A DNA stretch of 19,895 nucleotides from JBEBXQ01 sp040391535 (GCA_040391535.1 JBEBXQ010000095.1:1-19895), one strand, 5' to 3'; shown: positions 7,721 through 16,007, counted from the stretch's first letter. Notes: generated by a model from the letters alone, not told the origin. A program made the numbers and translations.

Positions 7721-8176
7721 ATGACAATGAAAATAAGAAAAATATCTTTCCTTCTCATCCCGTTTGCTGTACTGGCATCTTTTGTAGCTTTTGCATTACC
7801 TGCCAAAGTCACCTGGGATATGCTTCGCGATGTTTCTTTCAAAAAGAAATGGTATGAATCCGAAAAGATTTATATGCTTTATCCAACATTCGGGGGAGAA
7901 GTTCAAAAGCTTAAAGATCAGGAAATCACCATCACCGGGTATGTTTTACCGGTTGATCTGGATGCCAATCTGTATGTGCTGTCTGCGTTTCCTTACAGTT
8001 CCTGTTTTTTCTGTGGTGGCGCCGGTCCTGAAACAGTAATGACACTGAATATGAAAAATAGTTCTCAGAAATTCAAAACCGACGACAGGCTTACTTTTAA
8101 AGGTATACTGAAGCTTAATGCCGACGATATTTACCAGATGAATTACATCCTGGATAACGCAGAGGTTTCTAAATAA
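7721..8176 (+). CDS. Exported DUF3299-like protein with CxxC motif
   Basis: A 151-residue protein with an N-terminal signal peptide (hydrophobic residues 9-26, possible cleavage after ALPA). The mature part begins VTWDML and contains ITGYVLPVD (71-79), then FPYSSCFFCGGAGPE (90-104) with Cys95 and Cys98, then a beta-rich end DRLTFKGILKLNADDIYQMNYIL. The order W-D-x-L, GYVLP and a Cys motif after an aromatic strand resembles DUF3299 proteins, which are small OB-fold-like periplasmic or lipoprotein partners of FtsX-type ABC systems. The CxxC could bind metal or be redox-active; neither can be shown here. A second ATG at 7727 is equally possible as start. It is the last gene of the operon and is followed by a strong terminator. 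Confidence 0.8.
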   Translation: MTMKIRKISFLLIPFAVLASFVAFALPAKVTWDMLRDVSFKKKWYESEKIYMLYPTFGGEVQKLKDQEITITGYVLPVDLDANLYVLSAFPYSSCFFCGGAGPETVMTLNMKNSSQKFKTDDRLTFKGILKLNADDIYQMNYILDNAEVSK

Positions 8177-8200
8177 CTGATACCTGAGATTTCATTGAAA

Positions 8201-8239
8201 AAAAATCCCTTTACAGTCGCCGACCGTAAAGGGATTTTT
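8201..8239. terminator. Strong bidirectional intrinsic terminator of the ABC operon
   Basis: A 14-bp perfect stem (8201-8214 with 8226-8239) flanked by A-run and T-run, loop 11 nt. It sits 24 nt after the DUF3299-like gene stop. The A-tract on its left means it could also stop minus-strand transcripts. Confidence 0.9.
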
Positions 8240-8275
8240 CATGTAAAGGGTATCATACACCACAGCCACCGCCGG

Positions 8276-8301
8276 AAGGCATTTACAGAAAAATGCTTTT
8301 T
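8276..8301 (+). terminator. Possible second, weaker terminator
   Basis: A 9-bp stem (8276-8284 with 8291-8299, one G-U pair, 6-nt loop) runs into a TTTTT tract at 8297-8301. It may back up the stronger hairpin just upstream. The rest of 8240-8410 is AT-rich; I see only a degenerate -7 box (TAAATTTC) for the symporter gene. Confidence 0.35.
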
Positions 8302-8410
8302 CATTGAAATGCATGCATATCTTTGATTTTTCCATAAAAATTTGAATAAATAATGTAAATTTCGCCCCGTAAATTAACAGGGACCTTTTCCATTTCGACA
8401 AGTAAAGCTT

Positions 8411-10060
8411 ATGCAGTACCTCAACTCATTTGATTACACTATCTTTTTTATCTATTTCATAATCGTTGCCGGGTATGGCTACTGGATTTACAACCGAAAA
8501 AAAGCAAAGGAAGCTTCTACCAAAGATTTCTTCCTTGCCGAAGGCTCCCTTACCTGGTGGGCTATCGGAGCTTCACTGATCGCTTCCAATATTTCTGCTG
8601 AACAGTTTATAGGCATGTCGGGAAATGGCTTTTCAATGGGACTGGCTATTTCTACTTATGAATGGATGGCAGCGGCTACACTCATTGTGGTGGCAGTTTT
8701 CTTTATGCCTATCTACCTGAAAAACAAAATCTATACCATGCCTCAGTTCCTTAATCAGCGGTACAACCCCACCGTAAGTCTGATTATGGCTGTTTTCTGG
8801 CTTGGGCTATACATACTGGTTAACCTTACTTCGATTCTGTATCTGGGCGCTCTGGCTGTTTCCGGTGTTTCAGGGCTTGATTTTCAGCTCTGTATGTGGG
8901 GGCTTGCCATATTCGCTATCATCATTACCATTGGTGGAATGAAAGTAATTGGTTATACGGATGTTATCCAGGTTTTTTTCCTGATCATCGGTGGTTTGGC
9001 TACTACTTACCTGGCACTTAATCTGGTATCTGAACAGTTTGGTCTGGAAGGATTAATGAATGGTTTTAAACTGCTGACCGAAAATCACGATAGCCATTTT
9101 CATATGATATTTGAGCAGGGACAGATGATTTATGAAGGTGGCGGCGGAGAAAAACAGGATGCCTATATGGAATTACCGGGTATAGCTGTTTTGATAGGTG
9201 GTATGTGGATCGTCAATCTGAATTACTGGGGATGTAACCAGTATATTACGCAAAGGGCATTAGGCGCAGACCTGAAAACGGCCCGCAACGGATTGCTTTT
9301 TGCAGCCTTCCTGAAATTACTGATGCCTTTGATTGTAGTACTTCCTGGTATTGCTGCTTATGCACTTTATAATCAGGGATTGTTTCAGGAAGAAATGACC
9401 GTTAACGGGAAACTCGTAGCTGATAAAGCCTATCCGGTCTTGCTCAATCTTTTACCCTCAGGATTAAAAGGGCTTTCATTTGCGGCACTCACCGCTGCGG
9501 TTGTGGCTTCTCTGGCCGGGAAGGCAAACAGTGTATCCACCATTTTTACACTTGACATTTTTAAACAATATATCGGCCCCAATAAGTCGGAAAAAGAACT
9601 GGTCTTTATCGGCAGAATTTTTATTGTAGTATCAATGGTTCTGGCCATTCTGGTGTCCCCTTATATGGGTATCGATAAAGAAGGAGGTTTCCAGTTTGTG
9701 CAGAAAATGACCGGACTACTTTCTCCCGGGATTTTCGCGTCATTCGTGATGGGCTTTTTCTGGAAGAGGACCAACTCCGCAGGAGCCCTGTTCGCTATTG
9801 TCGGTGGCTTTCTGATTGCCCTGGCCATGCATAATAACTGGCTGCCGTTCGCTGAATGGGATCAGGTACCTTTTATTAACCGCATGGGTTGGGTATTTGT
9901 GATTTGTGTGATGGTGATGGTCATTCTGGGATATGTGTTACCGGATGAGAAAAAAGGATTAAAAATAGATACATCCATGTTCAAAGCACACACCAGCTTT
10001 GTCATCGGGGCTTTGATTGTTATCGCTATTATTGCTTTCCTTTACGGCTATTTCTGGTAA
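8411..10060 (+). CDS. Sodium/solute symporter (SSS family), vSGLT-like sugar transporter
   Basis: A 549-residue inner-membrane protein with about 14 helices of the SSS/SGLT fold. Markers in order are SNISAEQFIGMSG (59-71), YEWMAAATL (83-91), the TM6-7 stretch IVNLNYWGCNQYITQR (267-282), and the sodium-site helix FAALTAAVVASLAG (357-370) followed by NSVSTIFTLD. Residues I recall as sugar contacts in Vibrio SGLT (Gln69, Glu88, Asn260, Lys294) appear to be matched by Gln65, Glu84, Asn269 and Lys302. Sodium-driven uptake of a hexose-type sugar is therefore the best guess, though myo-inositol or sialic-acid type substrates cannot be excluded. It is a single-gene unit. Its stop lies 2 nt from the stop of the converging GT-C gene, and its terminator falls within that gene. 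Confidence 0.92.
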   Translation: MQYLNSFDYTIFFIYFIIVAGYGYWIYNRKKAKEASTKDFFLAEGSLTWWAIGASLIASNISAEQFIGMSGNGFSMGLAISTYEWMAAATLIVVAVFFMPIYLKNKIYTMPQFLNQRYNPTVSLIMAVFWLGLYILVNLTSILYLGALAVSGVSGLDFQLCMWGLAIFAIIITIGGMKVIGYTDVIQVFFLIIGGLATTYLALNLVSEQFGLEGLMNGFKLLTENHDSHFHMIFEQGQMIYEGGGGEKQDAYMELPGIAVLIGGMWIVNLNYWGCNQYITQRALGADLKTARNGLLFAAFLKLLMPLIVVLPGIAAYALYNQGLFQEEMTVNGKLVADKAYPVLLNLLPSGLKGLSFAALTAAVVASLAGKANSVSTIFTLDIFKQYIGPNKSEKELVFIGRIFIVVSMVLAILVSPYMGIDKEGGFQFVQKMTGLLSPGIFASFVMGFFWKRTNSAGALFAIVGGFLIALAMHNNWLPFAEWDQVPFINRMGWVFVICVMVMVILGYVLPDEKKGLKIDTSMFKAHTSFVIGALIVIAIIAFLYGYFW

Positions 10061-10062
10061 AA

Positions 10063-11187
10063 TCAGGAAGGCAGTAAGTGCAGCCAGGAAATAATAATCA
10101 GGAAAATCCACGGAAAATATTTCCGTGGATTTTCTTTTAGGGTCAGTCCCGACAGGCAACCCGTAATAATCAGAAAAGTAAAGGGGGACAGCAAACGATA
10201 GCCAGGTGCATCAAAAGGACTGAATAAACGCAATACAAAAAGAAAAATCAGATAGCAGAAGGCCATGCTGATAAACGGGCGGGCAGCCTTTACACAGAAG
10301 GACAAATCCATCTGCTTTATACTTCCGCTTTTCAGGATGATGACACACCAGACCGTCTGAAGGATTATTCCCGAAAACGACAACCAGTCAATTCCCTGAC
10401 CATTTATATCCCTGATCAGTAGTATTTCATTGATCAGACCTATCATAAACAACTTCGTCGTTTCCGTCAAAGACGTGACTTCCGTGAATCTGCTGCCGCC
10501 ATACGGTTCACCGCTTTGGCTGTAATTATTCCACAGGATCAGCAGGAATACCATTGTTAAGCCCAACGCAAGTCCTGTATCGGTACGACGGCTTCGGAGA
10601 GTGATATTTCCAGGTGACAGCAACAATACAGGGACAATAAAAATACCGGCATAGCGGACCATGATCAGTAAGCTGCCCAAACCAAACAGCAACCATCCGC
10701 TCCTTTGCCGGTCCCGACTATAATAATAACACCAGATGAATAGCAAAGAAAGGAATAAAGGCTCAGACCAAGTGTGAACCCATAGTTTCAAAGCTATACC
10801 TGAGCATAAGAATGCCCCAAGAATGACGACAGCTCCGGGGGAAAATTTTCTTTGAAAAAAGTATATCAGTAATCCTGAAGCCAGCCAGTTCACTACTTTG
10901 GAAGCCCATAAAACTGAAACCTGAAAAATAAATGCGATACCTGCCATGCATAAGCTGTAGCCCGGCGGGAAATAGCCATTCCAGATCCGTTGATCATCTT
11001 CCCTGATCACATAGCCTTCTCCATCAAGAAGAGCCTGCGCTGATGACAGATAATATCCGGAATCAACAGTTGTGTAATGATTGGGATTTACAGTGGCTAA
11101 CGTAAAGATAGCTGTACCTTGAATCAACCATAAAACAAATGCCGGTTGCCAGTTTTCAAAAGCAAAGAAAGTAGCATAGCGCCCCAT
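10063..11187 (-). CDS. GT-C/ArnT-like polytopic membrane protein (putative glycosyltransferase)
   Basis: About 374 residues with 9-10 hydrophobic helices. The first periplasmic loop carries TTVDSGYYLSSAQALLDGEG (about 39-58), then YFPPGYSL about 20 residues on. An acidic residue after the first helix plus a PPGY motif is the pattern of GT-C transferases such as PMT, ArnT and GT39 or GT83 relatives, which use polyprenyl-phosphate sugars. It is shorter than most and lacks a C-terminal soluble domain. The ATG at 11187 is preferred; a GTG two codons upstream (11193) is also open. It lies about 70 nt behind the cytochrome gene and may be the last gene of that transcript, although no functional link with sulfite oxidation is evident. 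Acceptor and donor are unknown. Confidence 0.7.
   Translation of the reverse strand: MGRYATFFAFENWQPAFVLWLIQGTAIFTLATVNPNHYTTVDSGYYLSSAQALLDGEGYVIREDDQRIWNGYFPPGYSLCMAGIAFIFQVSVLWASKVVNWLASGLLIYFFQRKFSPGAVVILGAFLCSGIALKLWVHTWSEPLFLSLLFIWCYYYSRDRQRSGWLLFGLGSLLIMVRYAGIFIVPVLLLSPGNITLRSRRTDTGLALGLTMVFLLILWNNYSQSGEPYGGSRFTEVTSLTETTKLFMIGLINEILLIRDINGQGIDWLSFSGIILQTVWCVIILKSGSIKQMDLSFCVKAARPFISMAFCYLIFLFVLRLFSPFDAPGYRLLSPFTFLIITGCLSGLTLKENPRKYFPWIFLIIISWLHLLPS
10102..10138 (+). terminator. Intrinsic terminator of the symporter gene, inside the convergent coding sequence
   Basis: A perfect 15-bp inverted repeat (10102-10116 with 10120-10134, loop ATA) is followed on the + strand by a T-rich tail (TTTTCTTTT). 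It starts about 40 nt after the symporter stop and lies wholly within the last codons of the minus-strand GT-C gene. Confidence 0.85.
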
Positions 11188-11258
11188 TTGCACAGGGTTG
11201 GTTTAGTGTGTGTAATACCGGCATCGTCTGAATCAGGCCGGATTATTTCATAAAATGG

Positions 11259-11663
11259 TTAATCTGTTTTCAGATGATACCATTCAATATCTTTCAATGG
11301 AGTTCTGCGGGCCACACTTTTGGTGGGTGCATAGTATTTTTCAAGATAGTCAAGGACAACTGCTTCCGTATCTCCCAGCTCCCATAAATTATGGTTGGCC
11401 TGCATCCACCTGATTTTCTGTTGCCAGCCGTTCCGTGTAAAACGGTTTGCCCGGATCAATTGGGAGGAGTGACAGACGGTTGCACACTGCGCTTTTACCA
11501 TATACAGATTTTCATCCACAATCAATCCGGATTCCGGGTCAGTTTGTAAGGTATCTGCTGTAACGGACTGAACTGACAGTACAGGTATATTTCTTTCCTT
11601 TTCTGAAAGCATCCCTCCTGCCAATCCTGCAAGTCCCAATACCCAAACCAGTACAATTTTCAT
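11259..11663 (-). CDS. Small c-type cytochrome partner of sulfite dehydrogenase (SorB-like) with CX3CH motif
   Basis: A 134-residue exported protein. A hydrophobic signal (about 4-18) precedes a spacer and then the single haem site CATVCH (Cys60, Cys64, His65). Behind it come NGWQQKIRWM (78-87), where Met87 could be the second haem ligand, and EAVVLDYLEKYYAP, the usual C-terminal helix of the small SorB-type cytochromes. The haem motif has three residues between the cysteines instead of two. Surrounding residues (Y.VKAQC..CHSSQLI..NR.TR.GW) are otherwise as in the family. It is encoded 9 nt behind the molybdoenzyme gene, fitting an electron acceptor for sulfite oxidation in the periplasm. Whether haem is attached by the standard cytochrome c maturation system is uncertain. 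Confidence 0.8.
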   Translation of the reverse strand: MKIVLVWVLGLAGLAGGMLSEKERNIPVLSVQSVTADTLQTDPESGLIVDENLYMVKAQCATVCHSSQLIRANRFTRNGWQQKIRWMQANHNLWELGDTEAVVLDYLEKYYAPTKSVARRTPLKDIEWYHLKTD

Positions 11664-11672
11664 AATTAATAT

Positions 11673-12905
11673 CTATTCTACTTTAACAGCGATCCGTTCA
11701 CATGCATTATTCAGATAACCTCCCGGATTCCACGCAGGAGCCAGCATAGGCTGACTGACCCCTTTTTCATCAACAGCCCGCACCCACACTTCGTAATACC
11801 CTTTCTGAGGAAATTCCTGATGTATATTCCAGTGCTGCCAGGCCAGGCGGTTCTCGGGAGCCTCCAGTTTACACTGATTCCAGGTAGCACCGAAGTCTAT
11901 AGACACAAAAACTTCCCTAACTTTAAAATCTCCTGCCCATGCATGACCGCGCAGTGCTAATGGTGTACCTTCCTTGATAATCGCCCCGGATTTGGGATAG
12001 GTAATGATCGACTTCACCGGCATGGACTCAATAATCCGGTAATTGTCTCCCTCAGGTTTCAGATCCTCTCCGGGCTGAACAGGATTTACCGGTAATTTAT
12101 AACTGTGTCCTTCCATTTTTGCGCCGTCATGCACGATATTCCTTACTGAAATCTTTGACAACCATTTTCCTGAAACCGATGCCGGCCAGCCCCCGATCAC
12201 CAGTCTGAGCGGGTATCCGTGAAACTCAGGTATATCCTGTCCGTTTACAGCCCAGGCTACCAATGTTTCATCTTCCAGTGCTTTATGCATGGGCACACCT
12301 CTCGAGATAGCAGATTTGGAGGGATCCATACTTAAATGCTGATCCTTTCCATAATATCCGATATAGACAGCATCATCCTTAATGCCCACATCCTGCAAAA
12401 TATCCTTCAGCCGCACACCCGTCCACTTTGCACAATGCACAGCACCCTGCCCCCATTGATTACCGGAAGCAGGCGGATCATAGCCGGAACGGCCATTTCC
12501 TCCACATTCGAGCACAAGCTGATAGGTGTGATGCTTAAATTTCTTCCTGAGGTCGTCTAAAGTATAGGTTTTTGACGTCTTTACAGATTCTCCGTCAATG
12601 GTCAGCGTCCAGGTTTTGGAATCCATTTTTTCCGGAATCAGACCATTATTACGAACAAACATTTTTTCAAAAGGCGTAATCCTGTCGTCCAGTAAATGTA
12701 GGGGTGTCTCAATATTCCAGGGTTTATTCCCCTGAATAATCAGACCTTCTGCTTTCCCTTTCAGCGCATCTTCTTCTCCGAATACCAGGGGCGTATAACC
12801 GGCGGGTATATTTTCAGCAAAAACATATTGCGAAGACAATCCGGCTACCAGCGCTGCAGCACCTGATTTTTTCAGGAATGCTCTTCGGTTAACTTTTAAT
12901 TTCAT
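11673..12905 (-). CDS. Sulfite-oxidase-family molybdopterin enzyme (SorA-like), Tat-exported
   Basis: A 410-residue protein. The twin-arginine signal NRRAFLKK (6-13) with a hydrophobic stretch ending near VFA (30) predicts export as a folded cofactor-loaded enzyme. The molybdenum-cofactor domain holds MFVRNNG (82-88), LECGGNGR (132-139) with Cys134 as the expected Mo ligand, WGQGAVHCAKWTGVRLKDIL (151-170), and HGYPLRLVIGGWPASVSGKW. A C-terminal Ig-like Mo-co dimerisation domain follows from about residue 290 (GAIIKEGTPLALRGHAWAGD, SIDFGATW). This is the SorA layout rather than MsrP, which lacks the dimerisation domain. With the adjacent cytochrome it probably oxidises sulfite to sulfate in the periplasm. 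Other sulfur or organic substrates are possible. Confidence 0.9.
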   Translation of the reverse strand: MKLKVNRRAFLKKSGAAALVAGLSSQYVFAENIPAGYTPLVFGEEDALKGKAEGLIIQGNKPWNIETPLHLLDDRITPFEKMFVRNNGLIPEKMDSKTWTLTIDGESVKTSKTYTLDDLRKKFKHHTYQLVLECGGNGRSGYDPPASGNQWGQGAVHCAKWTGVRLKDILQDVGIKDDAVYIGYYGKDQHLSMDPSKSAISRGVPMHKALEDETLVAWAVNGQDIPEFHGYPLRLVIGGWPASVSGKWLSKISVRNIVHDGAKMEGHSYKLPVNPVQPGEDLKPEGDNYRIIESMPVKSIITYPKSGAIIKEGTPLALRGHAWAGDFKVREVFVSIDFGATWNQCKLEAPENRLAWQHWNIHQEFPQKGYYEVWVRAVDEKGVSQPMLAPAWNPGGYLNNACERIAVKVE

Positions 12906-12939
12906 TCAAAAAAGATTACAAACGGCTATTTCAACTTCC

Positions 12940-12947
12940 CAAATGTA
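12940..12947 (-). promoter_or_regulatory. Candidate -7 element for the sulfite dehydrogenase operon
   Basis: The minus strand reads TACATTTG, a full TAnnTTTG match, giving a start near 12934 and a leader of about 29 nt. The -33 element is not clear. The 94-bp gap to the peptidase gene shows no good terminator, so some read-through from upstream is possible. Confidence 0.4.
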
Positions 12948-12999
12948 TTAAAATATCAACAACCGAAACCTGATTTATTTCAAAATTTCCATATTTCCG

Positions 13000-15894
13000 T
13001 TAAAAAATACCGACCAATTTACCCGACTGATAGTATTTCTTTTCAGGGAATCCCGCCATGTCTGTTGTTGATGTAACTGACAATTTATAAATATAGGTAG
13101 CGGAGCTGATACCTGCAGGTTTCCAGATAATATCATTCACACCCGGTACGAGATCCTGAGTTATGGTGTCCACTTTTTGTCCCTGCGTATCATAGAATTC
13201 TATAAAGCCCTTCAGAGATCCGGATTTCCCGATAACCTGTATCCGGAAGGTAGCCTGATCTGAAAACGGATTGGGCATGACCACTACTTCTGAGACAATG
13301 ATAGGAATATAATCTGCGGGATCGATCATGAATGTTATCTCATTATTATCTTCCAGTTCTTCTTTGACCTGATCATCCGGATCCAGATTGATCTGTATCT
13401 TCACTGGTTCCGTAGGCTTCATTGCTGTTACCGGAATACCTGACACAACGGCATCTTTCAGAGAAATAGACCTGCGCATCCCCTCGTCATGATACAAAAG
13501 TACTCCATCTTTACTGACTGATATCCTGACTGTATAATCTCCTTCCCAATACCTTCCGGAGTTCAATGCTTCAGCGGCAACAAACAATGTATCAGACCTG
13601 AAATAAACGGAAGGTTCTGTACCTGTCCATTGCAGATCCGGTTTGGTTGCGGGGAAAATCCGGATAGCGGGATCTCCCTGCAGATTCATCTGTTGAACGG
13701 TAATCACATCCGTAAGCCATGGGAAACGGTTCAGGTAACGGGTGGCAGCTTCTTTCATGATGATCCCGAAAGGCATTGATATAAAACCGGCATCGGCCAG
13801 GGTTTCATACAAAGCATCCGTATAACGTTTTAAACCCGGCGTGGCTCCATTATGAGAATGAGCCACAAATAATACAGCACCACGCTCAGGCGCATTGATC
13901 CAGTCAGTACTTAAAGTTATTCCCCGGAAGTACATATTCCCCATCGCACAGCCGTTCACCCAGAAAGCAGGAAAAGCCGGACTGTTCATAAAGCCATTCT
14001 GTATATCCGAAGCTCTGCCGAAATCAAGATCAGCCTGATTCAGCGATGAATGCCCGAATGCCGTAACCAGGGCGACTCCCTGGTTAACGAAGCCGGAGAT
14101 ATCGACTTTTTCAACTTCGGCCTCTGTTTGTTTTGATTTTGACTCCACCTCTAGTCCGACCGAACTATCCGTTATTCTGTCTGCGAAGGCAGCTGTATAA
14201 GACCTGAAAATCTCCCTTTCTGCCACAGAATGTCCTCCACTCAAATGCAGTACATTTTTTCTCCAGATGGCTGAATTTGCCTCCGACTCCATCAGGGTGA
14301 CCTTCTTCAGATAGGCCGTCACTTCATGCGGACTACTGACAAACAATCTTCCGATTCCCACCATAGGAAAGGGATTTTCCGTTGAAGTCATTCCCAGAGA
14401 CATATCCGAACCCGGCCAGCCCGCATTCGGGATCAGGTCTTCTTTCCAGCCATTTTTCAAAAACCGGACCGTCTGCGGATCCTTTGATCGTCCGATCAGA
14501 AAAACCAATTGCAGCCTGCCGTAATCTGTCATCAGCCGAATCAGGTTTCTGATCGCCTGCGGACTTCTTTCTCCGTAATGAAAACGGTCAAATACTTCAT
14601 CAATATTCATCACCAGCGTGCGGTAATTCCCACCTGCGGCACTGCTCCGGTATTCAGCATAGGTTCTGACCGGATCATCTCCGGTAACCGGATCTGTTCT
14701 TAAAAGCGGGTGCGTAATAATAAGGAACTCCGTTTTCAATAATGACCTATCCTCAAATTCAACCATTTTCAGCATATTCACTGTCAGCGTATTGGCTACT
14801 GCCAGTACTTTTCCATCTGATTCAGCCAGAAAACCGTTGACATTAATCTCCTTACAATGGTAAGGATCAGTAATGTTGAAATAACGCACATTAGTAAGGT
14901 CATGTGGTAACTGACTCCCTTCCGGAGGGATTTTCGAAATCAGGTACTGGCTCTCAAATTCTTTCAGGGTATCAGTACGTTGCGGGTAAATCCACTGCAT
15001 TTTCATAAGAGAAACACCACCCCCGGTCGCCGTAAGCCTCCACCTTAGCGTAATTCCATGCGCTTCATCCGCATCTCCTGCTTCAAAATTCAATTCAATT
15101 TCCTTGGTCTGAAAATTCTCCCACGTTATCTCACCCCCTTTCCGATAGAACTCCCCGGCCCTGGTGTATATTATTTCAACCTGATGCTTTCCGGCTTTCC
15201 TTCCCATAAAAGTCAGGCGAGCTGTGGCCTGCTGAATATGGTCAGCAGACAAGTGGCGGAAAGGTAATGAAATTTCCTGCCATCCGGTGTCTGTTTGTAA
15301 GGGTCCGCAATACCCCTCACCCTCGTCATAAGTGGTCAGAATCACTCCGTTTTCATAAGTGGCACCCATGGGGTAAATATTCCCGGCGGTATACTCCTTT
15401 GTCAAAACAGTGGTTTCTTCACAGAAAAAATAAGGCTGTACCTTTTCATTGCCCGGCCACCCGTTTAGCTGCTCTATCCGCTTTCCTGTTGTAGTGCCAT
15501 AGGTAAGAAAATAGGCCGCGGTATCAGCATACAGGCTTAAGAATGTTTGCGGCTGAGCTGCAGCAGAAATATATAGTGAAGAATCTAAGGCTCCGTCATT
15601 CTTTTCCCCGTAAAATTCCACTCCGGAAAACCTGCCTGTCTCATCCCATATTTCCTGTAAAGCCAGTTCCCTGCCCCTCCTGAAAAGCTGCAGATACCGG
15701 ATACTGTCACTATATACCGGAAATCCCGCAGACGCTAATTGGCTTGCCGGACAATGGTACCAACCGGTTTCAGTAACGGACATTTTTATAAAGTGCTGTC
15801 CGGGTTTATACCAGGAGTCAGGTGCATCTGACCGGGCAATGCCGGAGAAAGGAACGGCCATTACCGCAACCAGCAGTAAATAACTGATTTTCAT
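13000..15894 (-). CDS. Gingipain-type C25 cysteine peptidase with T9SS C-terminal domain (PorU-like)
   Basis: A 964-residue secreted protein. After a signal peptide (1-20) comes an N-terminal region typical of the PorU/gingipain group (FIKMSVTETGWYHCP, LFRRGRELALQ, VEFYGEKNDGALDSSLY). The caspase-like C25 domain spans about 388-750: DEVFDRFHYGERSPQAIRNLI (432-452), LVFLIGR (463-469), catalytic His615 in TAFGHSS, catalytic Cys649 in VNGCAMGN, and the closing QGDPAIRIF (739-747). Ig-like segments follow. The last 95 residues (VVVMPNPFSDQATFRI to the end) look like a type A T9SS sorting domain. Such proteins act at the cell surface. PorU itself is the T9SS sortase that removes sorting domains; at 964 residues this may be the paralogue called PorU2 in some annotations, or a plain secreted protease. 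No other T9SS gene is in the window. Confidence 0.88.
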   Translation of the reverse strand: MKISYLLLVAVMAVPFSGIARSDAPDSWYKPGQHFIKMSVTETGWYHCPASQLASAGFPVYSDSIRYLQLFRRGRELALQEIWDETGRFSGVEFYGEKNDGALDSSLYISAAAQPQTFLSLYADTAAYFLTYGTTTGKRIEQLNGWPGNEKVQPYFFCEETTVLTKEYTAGNIYPMGATYENGVILTTYDEGEGYCGPLQTDTGWQEISLPFRHLSADHIQQATARLTFMGRKAGKHQVEIIYTRAGEFYRKGGEITWENFQTKEIELNFEAGDADEAHGITLRWRLTATGGGVSLMKMQWIYPQRTDTLKEFESQYLISKIPPEGSQLPHDLTNVRYFNITDPYHCKEINVNGFLAESDGKVLAVANTLTVNMLKMVEFEDRSLLKTEFLIITHPLLRTDPVTGDDPVRTYAEYRSSAAGGNYRTLVMNIDEVFDRFHYGERSPQAIRNLIRLMTDYGRLQLVFLIGRSKDPQTVRFLKNGWKEDLIPNAGWPGSDMSLGMTSTENPFPMVGIGRLFVSSPHEVTAYLKKVTLMESEANSAIWRKNVLHLSGGHSVAEREIFRSYTAAFADRITDSSVGLEVESKSKQTEAEVEKVDISGFVNQGVALVTAFGHSSLNQADLDFGRASDIQNGFMNSPAFPAFWVNGCAMGNMYFRGITLSTDWINAPERGAVLFVAHSHNGATPGLKRYTDALYETLADAGFISMPFGIIMKEAATRYLNRFPWLTDVITVQQMNLQGDPAIRIFPATKPDLQWTGTEPSVYFRSDTLFVAAEALNSGRYWEGDYTVRISVSKDGVLLYHDEGMRRSISLKDAVVSGIPVTAMKPTEPVKIQINLDPDDQVKEELEDNNEITFMIDPADYIPIIVSEVVVMPNPFSDQATFRIQVIGKSGSLKGFIEFYDTQGQKVDTITQDLVPGVNDIIWKPAGISSATYIYKLSVTSTTDMAGFPEKKYYQSGKLVGIF

Positions 15895-15903
15895 GCGTGT
15901 TAT

Positions 15904-15943
15904 AGTGTGTTGTGTGGTTTACAAACATAAAAAACAACACACT
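15904..15943. repeat. Perfect 10-bp inverted repeat flanking the peptidase -7 box
   Basis: AGTGTGTTGT (15904-15913) and ACAACACACT (15934-15943) are exact reverse complements, 20 bp apart, centres 30 bp apart (about three helical turns). They bracket the -7 box, so a dimeric or looping repressor site is plausible. Confidence 0.55.
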
Positions 15944-15952
15944 TAAAACCAA
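15922..15952 (-). promoter_or_regulatory. Promoter of the C25 peptidase gene
   Basis: The minus strand has TTG (15952-15950), a 20-bp spacer and TATGTTTG (15929-15922). This fits the Bacteroidota sigma-A consensus TTTG-N19-21-TAnnTTTG closely and predicts a start near 15915, about 20 nt ahead of the ATG. Confidence 0.7.
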
Positions 15953-16007
15953 GTCTCTGTCGTGATTTCCAAATAGTTACAGGTAAAATAAAAAAATATT
16001 TCATATA

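Noticed and set aside
8192..8401. 69-codon minus-strand frame and shorter frames (such as MPSGGGCGV) in the gap before the symporter
   Set aside because: They run through two terminator hairpins, have no good promoter and no recognisable family. A small leader peptide cannot be excluded, but nothing supports it.
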